Source of the DNA: Chrysomallon squamiferum
Lineage: Eukaryota > Mollusca > Gastropoda > Neomphalida > Peltospiridae
DNA: 60,000 nt
NCBI GenBank assembly: GCA_012295275.1
Contig: CM022666.1
Span: 15,799,272 to 15,859,271 of the forward strand
Direction of reading: 5' to 3'
The notes beneath the pieces are model-generated. The model made no database searches. It was not told the origin of the DNA and saw only the letters and a program-made list of their open reading frames with translations. A program made the position numbers and the translations under genes. Positions 1-12,300 of this stretch are shown here, one piece after another. Numbering within the stretch: position 1 is the first letter of the stretch; each line of letters opens with the position of its first letter.

Positions 1-229
1 CATATTTGGACGAGATCTCATTTCTTAAACATATCACCTCAACATAAATATGTTCAAAATAACAGTTTTGTAATATTAGCCTTGATTAAAAACTGAATAA
101 TCAAACTAATGAAAACTTCAGTTAACACTTCCAACGTTAAAATCTGTTTTAACGCATTTGAAAGGGAAAACAAATAAAACGTATCACCGTTTTTAACCGG
201 TTAATAACGCAAAACGACTAAAGATATCA

Positions 230-269
<40 letters not shown>

Positions 270-1211
270 TTCTTTTGAAAACATAAATAACTTATAATAT
301 TATTTAAATATTCGCAAAGCCGAATGCGCCTGAAGACAGCGGATTTTAAGACGATTTGTTGGATCATTTTTTTATATTTTTTCTGCTGAAAATCGTACAA
401 TACGTAGGTAAGGCAATAAAACGGCATGCCAAAAAGATTATAAAACGAAGGTCCGTGATAGCGTTGTGAGATATTTACCAAATAAGTTATGTGCCAAAGG
501 GAGAGAGCGTATTAATAGATGTTAGTAGACTTCGGTTATGACAGATGGTGAAAAATGTCAGAACGGAGATGTAAGGTAACGTATTGTTTTATCTGACCCA
601 CTGCACTGATTCGCTTACATGACAGTTTGCATGGAAATGTTCCGGATTAAACTGTGTGAACAAAAATCACTTGTAATTGTGAGAAAAAAAAAGTAGGAGT
701 ATGTATGCGGGTATGTCTGTCTGTCTCTGTGTGTTTTGGTGGAAACATAGGTGCATATAATGACAGAGAAATGTATCACTGTGATAAGAGTGCGTGTGTG
801 TATACATGTATATGTATGCATGTTTGTGTGTAACATTCGTGTATGCGTGAGTATATGCTTGTATTTATCTATTAATGTATTTACGTATGTATTTATGGGT
901 GTGTTTGTGTCTTTGTATGTACTTTGGTTTAGTTAAATTTGAATAACAAGAATAAAAATATAACAAATATATATATAACAAGAACGACAGAATGAATGTT
1001 AATATAAAATATAAATGAATGAATGAAATAATCAAATAGACGAATGTAACTGCAAAAGAAATACTATACTTTACTGGCAGATCTAAAATAGATCAATGAA
1101 GATCAATAAACTAAAATTAAAATATAAATTAACTGAAATATAAATGTATTATTGTTATTATTATTATTAACATCATCATCATCACTATTATTATCATCAT
1201 CATCATCATCA

Positions 1212-1255
<44 letters not shown>

Positions 1256-1551
1256 GTTAATATTATTATTTCTCACCAGATTGTTGTTTGCTAAATGCCA
1301 GTATTCCGGTCCCGGGGCCTGGTTAGACTGTGATCGAGGATGATCAAATTGTTTTATCCAGGAAGGTGCCACAGCCATATTACTAATGTTGAGAGAATAA
1401 ATCCTTAGGAACCATTTTCCAAAACAGAAAACTAAATAAAACCGAAAACTTCATTTCTACTCTAGGCGATGCATCAGTTTGTTTGCAGTTGTCAGAGGTT
1501 TTTTTTTTTTTTTGTTGGGTTTTTTTTTTTTTTTTCCGTCTGCAGAAACTT

Positions 1552-1690
1552 TTCAAACAGCGCCTCTGTCAGAACTGCGTTTTTCGCGCTGACAGGACTG
1601 CACGTGGTGTCAGTAGCAGACGACAACAGAACAGAAGCAGAAGGCAGGCGAAGCGAACGAATGAGTGACAACTCGAACAATCAGGAAACG
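1552..1690 (+). other. Possible isolated exon, unrecognised
   Basis: A strong pyrimidine tract ending in CTGCAG at about 1545 precedes sequence clearly richer in G+C than its surroundings. Two frames stay open: one gives a Lys/Arg/Gln-rich peptide starting KLFKQRLCQNC and ending at a TGA near 1668; the other ends at a TGA near 1692. Neither matches a family I know, and no partner exon is visible in the window. It could be a terminal exon of a gene lying to the left, a 5' untranslated exon, or chance. What is seen is only composition plus an acceptor-like sequence. Confidence 0.2.
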
Positions 1691-2813
1691 TGATTCTCGT
1701 CGTCTGAGTTTTCGTCGTTGTTCCCCCGCGTTAAGACAAAAGGGAAATCACTCGCTGTTGATTCTATTCCTCTTGGGGAGGTTCTGCACTCTTTCTGTGT
1801 GCCCCTGGCCAAAAAAGTCGGAATGTCTCTGTTACCTTTAAATTTGGTTACTTTGTCACGTCTGCCTTAGGCTGGATGTTGCTTGTTCCTATTGCGTTAA
1901 CCCAGCGTCATAAAATTGTTAAAACTCTTCTCATTGGTTTTAATCGAAGCAGTCCTATTTATAACCACAACAAAAAACAACAAAAAAAAAACAAAAAACA
2001 CCGATCTTCTCTCGTTAATGACTGAAATTAATTAATTAGTTAGAGGCACACTCTTTTGTCTGCAAGTCTGTGTAAGTTAAATATCTGTAGACAGATTTCG
2101 CTAACAATTTTAATAAAATCTGGCCAATCCTTAGACAGGTAGACTGAACATGAAATATGAGTTTGCGAAATAGTTAGAGGTAGTTTGTTTATAGTTTAAA
2201 GTTTAATATATAGCAACGTGTACATACAGATAGTATATAAATGTATTAGTGAGGAAACAGAATCTTGACATGAAGGTTGAAAACTAGAATGTTTTAAATT
2301 TATTATAGTTTAATAATTAGAAAGATAAATAAATAAGTTAAACAGAGAAACAAAAATAAATAAATAAATAAAATAAATAAATAAATAAGCAAATAAATAT
2401 ATAAAAAATAAATAAATAAATAAATAAATAAATAAAAAAATAAAATAAATAATTAAATAAATAAATAAAATACAAATATAAATAAATAAATAAATTAGTA
2501 AATAAAAAAATAAAATACATAAATAAAATAAAATAAAATAAAACAAAATAAAATAAACAATGATAGTTTATGATACAGAGATAAGGATTATTCAAATAAC
2601 TCTTCCTTTCTTTTTCTTTCTCTCTGCCTTTTTCTGTCTTTCTATTATCAAGTTTGGAAACATGATGAAAGAGTAATCGAAATAAAATTATCACTAGTGT
2701 AGTAGTAGTAGTAGTAATAATAGTAGCAGTAGCAGTAGTAGTAATAATAATAATAACAATAAGAACCATCTTTACCATTATCATTAACATCATCATAATC
2801 ATCATCATCATCA

Positions 2814-2865
<52 letters not shown>

Positions 2866-3308
2866 CATCATTATTATTATTTATTTTTATTATTATTATT
2901 AAAACATTATGTTTCTAGTTTTCTTCCACTACAAAAACTTTTCTTTTTTTTTTTTTTTTCTTTTTTTCTTTTGTTTTTTTAATTCAGTTTTTATTGAGTC
3001 TTTCTGTAATTATATTTAAATGACTTTCCGCTTCGCTCACACAAATAAGTTACTATCCCAGTTTCTTTTCCTGGATGGGCGGGTGTCTGAGTGTATAAAT
3101 GTTCAAGTGCGTAACACCTTACAGACGGACACACACTGAAACAGATGAACAGAAAAAGTAGAAACAAATACTAATAATACATATATACATACGTACATAC
3201 ATATATATACGTACGTACGCATCTACATACATACGTTCTGCTATATATATTTTTTTTATATTTGATATGTATTTAAGTATGTGTGAGTGTGTGTGTATGT
3301 CTGTATGA

Positions 3309-3344
<36 letters not shown>

Positions 3345-4523
3345 GCACTGAAATACAATTACTTAAGAGTTCACTGAATTTTATCGAGTCATACATAATT
3401 TTGCATTTTCGTTGCCACAAGAAATCTATGATTTCCGCGTGAAAGATTTTTCTGAACTATCCCAATCAGAGAAAAATGTAGATAAGTCGTTTCAATTAAT
3501 TGTTTGCAACAGAAAAAGTCAGGAAAATTGCTCACTGTCGAATTAAAATAAAAAAAAATAAAAAATAAAAAATAAAAATGATAGTGAACAGTGGAATTAT
3601 TATAATATAGAAAACGAATATATATATATATAAATAAAAGAAAAAAATAAACGGAAAAAAATAAAACAGAAGGAAAGAAACAATACTATTTGACAGAGAT
3701 CTTGATACAGTCCGCTTTGCACGTCTTGTGTTTTTGCGTCTTAAGTTTCCTTAACGTTTTCCGAAAATATGTTTTCATTATCAGTCTGTGTTATTTTTAC
3801 TTATGAATAAGGTGAGGTCAACACTGTATGACGTCATAATCGATCGCTTTACGTTACTTAGTAATCTGGTTTGTTTACAGCTATTAGGAACTAGAAACAC
3901 AAAGATATAAGAAAGAAAAACGTTTTCATTTTACCATAGATTTACTGTTTTCATTCCGAAGTAAAAAAAAAAAAAAAGTTATAAAAGATAAATTTTGAAT
4001 TATTTTTAGTTTTTTCTTAAAACTGTTGATTTTTCGTGATACACACATCGCATTTTTTTATTTGGGCGTTACTAATTTCCATACATTAAAATCATTGTGT
4101 CATTTCTTTTTTTTTTTTTTTTCCTTTGTTCGTTTGTTAGGGAAGGTTGTTTTTGTTTGTTGTTGTTGTTTTTATTTTTTTTTTTTTTTTTTTTGTTGTT
4201 GTTTTTTTTTTTTTTTTTTTTTTATTGATCTGTGTGTACATACCAGATAAATAATGATAATGATAATGATGATAATAATAATCTGAGATGATAATACTAC
4301 TACTAAGCATTTTCTGTGATTTCATTCTTTTCTTTAGTCTAGACAGTAAAACGTTTAACACAGACACACACACATACATACAAATACATACAAAGATAAA
4401 CACACATATACACATATACCTAAATACAAACATAAGTCCATATATGCACACAAATAAATAGATACACAAAAGCATTCGTATACATACGCACGTACCAGTA
4501 CACACTTAAATATATACATACAT

Positions 4524-4624
<101 letters not shown>

Positions 4625-5192
4625 ATATACACACATACACATATATATAAAACCTAATGCTAATGACACAGAATGTGAGTTTTATGGAGTCGGTGGTTTT
4701 GTCACTTTTAAATACGTTGCAATAGACTAAAAATGTCATTTTAGAATGTATCTGCCTCTCTTAAAACCATGTTAATTTTATTAATAAGTATTTATTAAAA
4801 ATGACACCAGATGAGATATGTCACAATTTCAGGCTTGTTACTCAAGTTTATTTTACAAATCGTAATCTTCTTGTCAAGTTTGTCATTTTACTTCAATCGG
4901 TCTTTGCTGTCGGTCAACAGAAACATCAGTTGTATAATGGTTTACATTAAGTAACAATTTAAACTATTGGCTAATTGTGATCTCCGATTAAAACTGAGTA
5001 ACAATCGTATCGTCGGCGCTTTGATTTGTGACGTCATGAACATGACAGTGGACATGTGACATCTCTTGAGAAAAGACAGACGTAGAGAGTAGATTAACTC
5101 AGAAGTGATTTTCATTTTGGAAAATACCAGGTTCACTCTTAACTGTAATTGTAAATTTTGTATCTGAATTTCAGTGATTAAAAAAGAACAAA

Positions 5193-5223
<31 letters not shown>

Positions 5224-6808
5224 AAAACTTCAAAGCTGTCAGTCAGAAAGTTACAAAGTTATGAATTTTTTTTAATATTTAACTTTTTTGGTACGGTTTC
5301 CACACAACTGCCATTTCGAACAAAGCTCGATTTTACAAGGAAGCAAAACAGTCTCTGTCAAAGCCTATTTCATAATGTGTCATGCCGTGTGTTGTACATA
5401 CGCAGGGTAATTTTTTCATAACTCTGCAAAATATATTTACATTGATATGTGAAGTTAAAGCTAGCTAAATAAATCGTTTGCGCTTGATTAAAATAAATAA
5501 AACAAAATAAAATAAAATAAAATAAAATAAAATAAATTAAAACTTTGAAAATTCCAACTTCACTTCTACTTCTATTACAAAAATAGTTTTTATGCCAAAT
5601 TAGAGTTGAAAAGATCTAGATGATGAAATACATTCAGAAAGGATAAATTAGAAAATCTTAAATGTTAATTTTTAGAGGGTTCATTTTTTTTTTTTTTTTT
5701 TTTTAAACGTTGCTGTTTTCTTCAACAGCGAGGTACAATCTTACAACTAGTAAAGGATATAAAATTACAACAATAAAGGTGACTTGTTGAGTACTCTTTC
5801 CTCCTCACAGCGGTAGTCAAAGGACTTTACAATGAGAGTTTATTGCGAAAAACTGGATGGATAATTTGAAATGTAATTCACGTTAAATGGTTAAGATTAA
5901 AATAAAATTGAATTTTTATTACATATTTCTGAGAACCTGTTTCAGTACGGGAGGGAACTTTATGAAGCAGCTACCAAACCAAAGAGTAGACTGAACAATT
6001 AATTTTTTACTGAGTGACATGTTGTTATTATTTACTGTGTAGGTAGTATGTTTTGAACCAAGTTTCAACATAACAAGCTTAATTTCACCCACTATTTATT
6101 CCACCATCAGTTCCAGCATTATTCCCAAGTCACTGCAACAACCGCAGAAAAAAGGTAAATATTAGTGAAGAAAAAACTACAAAATAGCCACCTTGGCTAT
6201 TTTTCTGTCACAATAACAGTTCAAAAACCGAAGTCACGTGACCATACATTTTTCGTTCTTTTTTGTTTCTGTCATCAGAAATATAGAAACTGCTCAAAAC
6301 TTTCACAAATTTTGTGCTGAAGGCATCCAACAGTCTTTAGCTAACATTATGCCGAGAAGTGAAATATCTAAATAACTTTTATGATCGACGCATAGTCAGA
6401 CAATATATATACGTAACCGGCTCCAGTATAATTTCAACCGAGATTTAATCACTTAAATCGTAATTTTATGCGGTTAAATCGACATCTTATGAAGAGAATG
6501 ATTGTTACGTTCACGAACAGAAACCTTCAAACAGAATTCGGGAGATTCTGGTTTACGAAGAATCGGCTTGATCAGTCGCTTTGTGACTTTCGGGAGTGAA
6601 TCGGCAGAAAACACGATCTGCTGACGGTTAATAAAACTTTCATGTCAGATACACGAATGAAGATAAGATACCTGCTACCTTCTGTTTATAAGAAACCAGT
6701 TCGTTGAGGTAAAACGTAATGTATGAACGATGCTCACGAAACAACTTCGGAAAAAACTTCGAAAAAAACTTCGGAAAAAGACGAATATCAAGGCACTTCC
6801 GGTGGAGA

Positions 6809-6813
<5 letters not shown>

Positions 6814-6853
<40 letters not shown>
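6814..6853. repeat. (CT)n microsatellite, 40 bp
   Basis: A pure CT dinucleotide run in the intergenic region left of IFT81. No coding meaning. Confidence 0.95.
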
Positions 6854-6855
<2 letters not shown>

Positions 6856-9193
6856 CACAATACACAGTCACATTCGTGCAACAAACACAAAGATAAGACT
6901 TCCAATTTTCCTTTCATGCATTTTTTGTTCAGACAGGATCTCAAACTGAGAATAAATCAGGCGTTCAGAAGTCAGAATAGGTCAAAATAGTATGGCGGAT
7001 CAGAGGTGCACGTGCTTTAATAGTAACAACAGATACGTGTGTCCATGCATCTCATAATAAAAATTAAAACAAATAAAAATCAAAAATGGTAATTTTGATG
7101 TTAAATTATTTTAGAAAGTCAAATTTTGTCGATTTTTAATTATTATAACAGATTTATTAGGAACCAAAAAGATGCAAAGAAATTTGATAACGATGGTGGT
7201 ATTAAAATTATAATGATGGTGATGATGATGATGATGTTGATGATGATAAGACGATGAAGAAGAAACGAAGAAAGCTGTAGTTCACTAAATTTTATTTAAA
7301 CAAGTAATCAAATATTAGAACACATTATAATTAGTTTTAATATATAAACAGAAATAACCTGGTCAAAACACAAATTAGAAAAATAATAAACATTTATGTA
7401 TATATTCAAGAAATGAGAAAATACTCTGGACGGATTTTTAACATAAATAAAACTGTCACAATTTATACTTCACTTAATCCACGAAACAAAATTGTGTTTT
7501 AAGTCAAAATTTTGGTATCTGCCAAAATTATTAATTATTTGATTCTTAAACTATTTAAAATTATTTTTTAAGCTTTTTAATTTTTAAGATTTGTCCTCAG
7601 TGACATAACTTTATATTCAGAGACAGACTGAATGATTGAAAAAACTGGAGATAATAAAATAAATTATGCCTTGAAAAAATATTAAGAGAAAGCAGTTGAG
7701 GTGTGTATAAAATACAGATCAAAAGAGTGAAAAAATAAATTCCATTTAAAAAAAAATATTAAAGTTGAGGAAGATAATTTTTTTTAAAACTGTATGAAAA
7801 GTGTCTGATAAGTAACATTGATAATTCTAAAAAGAAATACTTTTAGCAGACTTCAGTTTACTTAATATTTTTTTTAAAGTTTATAAATTTAAATTCATTT
7901 TGATTTAACAGATGATAATCTTAATGGCTTGTGAGTAAGTTGATGTTCAAGAAATATTATCATGCTAACTTATCAGTGACTTTAAAACCAATTTAATTTT
8001 ATTTGTGCTTTTAAGACAATAGAAGTGTCTGAAAAAAATAATAAAAATAATATTAAATAAATAAAAATAAAAATTAACTGATAAATAAATCATGGATGTA
8101 CATTTATTAATTTTTTTAAACATGTGTTTTTTATTCCTCTTTCTCTCTTTTCACTTTTTTCTATTCTCTTTTTTTTCTTTCTTTTTTTGAACAGAAAAAG
8201 CTGTTTATCAGATGAATATATTTAGAACTAACAACAGTTCCTCACGCACCCAGTACAAACATCTAAAAAAAAAATCGCAGCCACCCATCCTATAATCAAA
8301 TTACATCACCAGTTAACAATCTTTGCTTAAAACATGTACGAAAAGCAATAAACTGCTTGCTATTTTTTTAACTCAGGCTTCCAGAAATATCTAAACTACA
8401 TTATTTATTCAGAGTGACATGTAGGAAAATATTATGATAATTAGTAAATTTAAAAAAAATACAGTTTATGAATAATTCATCGTTATTTCAAAACATTTTC
8501 TATACAGTAAATGCTTGAGGATTTGTTATATGCATATTTTTGTATATCCATGTGTGTTTCTATAAACATTTTCTATATATGCAAATGGTTGAAGATGTCT
8601 GAGCACATTTGTAAATATTATTTATAGTTCTTTTTTTCTTTTATTTCTTTTTTACCTAAGTTTCAGTTAAAAAAGACATTTTCACTATCTCTAGTATTTT
8701 TCCGCACACAATTTCTACTTATTTATTTATTTATTTTATTTATTTTTTTTTTTTTTTTTTTAAATCTATATAAATAAAAACACATCTTTATTTTTGTGTT
8801 TTAAATTTATTTACGAAATATGAATTTTAATTTTTATCACTTGTGGGAATTCCACAACATTCTAATAACCTAACCACAAAATGAATCTTTAGTAATAAAA
8901 ATGTGACAAAAAAATTCTACAACTTTTTGATATATAATGTTAAAACTTTTCAAGTATATATATATATATATATAAATGAAATAAATTATACATGTAACAA
9001 AAATAAACACATCACAACCTTTTAATTTATATTTATAACATTTCTGGTAAATCAAATGATATAAATAATAATAAAAATAAAAGAAACTAACTAATCATAC
9101 AAACTGAATTTCGAGAAATATAAAAAAAGTAAAATCTTTTTAAGATACTTCTTAAATAACTATTCCCCAAAAAATCAGGTGATTTATAAAGAG

Positions 9194-9231
<38 letters not shown>

Positions 9232-9344
9232 TAATAAAAATGAGAACGTCAAACAAAATAAAAAAAATAAAAATCTTTAAAAAAAAATGAAAATATTTTC
9301 ACAACTTTCTATCTCTCAGTTTTTAAGAAGATGATAACAAACTA

Positions 9345-12300
9345 CTACAAAATCAGTCGATCCTCTTCCTGCAATATCGGCTGCTGTTCTCCATAACCAA
9401 CATTTCCCATTCCGGTCTGTGCTCCGTGACCTCCAGTTTTCTCCAGCAGCGACCTCTTGCAGTCCATCAGCCTCTCGAGGTCTTTCCACATCTTCATCTG
9501 CCTCATGTTGGGGTCGTGGTTCTCGCGGACTGTCTTCTGTTTCTCCCTCAGGCCACGCCCCAGATTCTCCTGCTCCTGAATCTTCTTTGAGAACAACTCT
9601 CTGCAGTCACAGAAGAACAAAGGTTTTGTAGTATTCAGTGTTTGTTTAAAAATAAATATATAATACAAAAGTGAAAACAAATATGTGTGTTTATATGAAA
9701 ATACATATGTAAAATATGTGAAATAAATCGATGTTTGTTTAAAAATAAATAATCAAAATACAAAAATTGAGGGTTTTTTAAAAATAAATATATAAAATCA
9801 TAAAATAAAAATATCATGTGTGTTTATTTAAATGTAAATATATAAAATAAAAAAGTGTATGCTAGAAAATACAGATTATCACTAAGCATTAGAAACTATA
9901 TAAATTTTAGACTTTTTAAATGTGCATAACTTTGTTTCTTCTTTTCATACATTCATCTATGAATAAAACAACATCAAAGTAAATTAAGAAAAAATAAATC
10001 TTCAAAATAGATTTTAAAAATTCTCAACATCTAATAACAAAAATTAATTTTAATTTTATTTTTAAAATCCCATAATTTGGTTACTATCAGTAAATTTGTA
10101 ACTTTTCTTTTTTTTAATTTCACAAAAGCTCAAATAACAAAAATTATTTTTTAAAACTGTCCACCCTCCAGACTATGACAGCACAGACTCTAGTAAGAGT
10201 GAAGACTCTAAGATTACCTGAATGTTCGTTTCTTCTCAGCTGGGTCCGAGGACACGTAGGCTTTCATCTCCTGGTTGAGTTTCTGCTGCTGCAGCTCCAG
10301 CATGTTGATCATGGAGGACAGGTAGTGGTAGCGTGACTCTTCTGCCCGGCACTCCTCACTGTACCCCCGCACCTCCTGCTCGAGGCGGGTCATGTTGCTG
10401 TCCAGCCCTGCGGCGGTGCGGTCGTACACAGTTTTCTTCTCTTCATAGTCCGGCTGCAGTTTCTGAAGTTTTTAAAAAAATATATTTTTGTACAAAATAT
10501 GTGTATCAGACAGAGCTGACACTGTCTCAAGTTTCTGAATGTTGAAAATATGTTTGTAAATGTTTATGTCAAATAGAACAAATGTTTTCTTAATTTTTTG
10601 AATTTTAAAATATCATTTATAAATATGTGGGTAAGAAATAGAACATACATAATTATCTTTAGTCATCCAATTATCAAAAACGTGAAATATAAACACCACT
10701 CTATTAACTGAACCAAAACTGACAGAAACAAGAAGTAAATATGTTACAGAAATACTCTCTTCATACTGCTTTACACTGCAACAAACTGTAAATATATTTA
10801 TTTTTATAACAGACCCTCCGCCTCAGCATGTACCCAGTGGAGTAAGAATGAAGGATGTTTTGGAACTAACAATTTAACCACAGAACCCAATCCTCTCTCT
10901 AACACAGACAAATATTTTATATTTACAGCCAGTGTCTTTTCTCTCTAACACAGACAAATATTTTATATTTACAGCCAGTGTCTTTTCTCTCTAACACAGA
11001 CAAATATTTTATACTTACAGCCAGTGTGTTTTGTATTTTATACTTACAGCCAGTGTGTTTTGTATCTAACAGACAAATATTTTATATTTACAGCCAGTGT
11101 CTTTTCTCTCTAACACAGACAAATATTTTATACTTACAGCTAGTGTTTTGTATCTAACACAGATAAATATTTTATGCTTACAGCCAGTGTGTTTTGTATC
11201 TAACACAGATAAATATTTTATATTTACAGCCAGTGTGTTTTCTCTCTAACACAGACAAATATTTTATACTTACAGCCAGTGTGTTTTGTATCTAACACAG
11301 ACAAATGTTTTATACTTACAGCCAGTGTGTTTTGTATCTAACACAGACAAATATTTTATATTTACAGCCAGTGTGTTTTGTATCTAACACAGATAAATAT
11401 TTTATACTTACAGCCAGTGTGTTTTGTATCTAACACAGATAAATATTTCATACTTACAGCCAGTGTGTTTTGTACATAACGGATAAATATTTTATACTTA
11501 CAGCCAGTGTGTTTTGTATTTTATACTCACAGCCAGTGTGTTTTGTATTCTATACTTACAGCCAGTGTGTTTTGTATTTTATACTCACAGCCAGTGTGTT
11601 TTGTATTTTATACTCACAGCCAGTGTGTTTTGTATTTTATAATTACAGCCAGTGTGTTTTGTATTTTATACTCACAGCTAGTGTGTTTTGTATTTTATAC
11701 TCACAGCTAGTGTGTTTTGTATTTTATACTCACAGCTAGTGTGTTTTGTATTTTATAATTACAGCCAGTGTGTTTTGTATTTTATACTTACAGCCAATGT
11801 GTTTTGTATTTTATACTTACAGCCAGTGTGTTTTGTATCTTATACTTACAGCCAGTGTGTTTTGTATTTTATACTTACAGCCAGTGTGTTTTGTATTCTA
11901 TACTTACAGCCAGTGTTTCACGTAGAGGTCTGATTTCTTTCAGTACTGGGGCCAGTGTGTTTTGTATTCTATACTTACAGCCCACGTAGAGGTCTGATTG
12001 TTTTCAGTATTGGGGCCAGTGTGTTTTATTCTATACTTACAGCCAGTGTTTCATGTGAGGTCTGATTTCTTTCAGTACTGGGGCCAGTGTGTTTTGTATT
12101 CTATACTTACAGCCAGTGTTTTGTAGAGGTCTGATTTCTTTCAGTACTGGGGCCAGTGTGTTTTGTATTCTATACTCACAGCCAGTGTTTCACGTAGAGG
12201 TCTGATTTCTTTCAGTACTGGGGCCAGTGTGTTTTGTATTCTATACTCACGTAGAGGTCTGATTTCTTTCAGTACTGGGGCCAGTGTGTTTTGTATTCTA

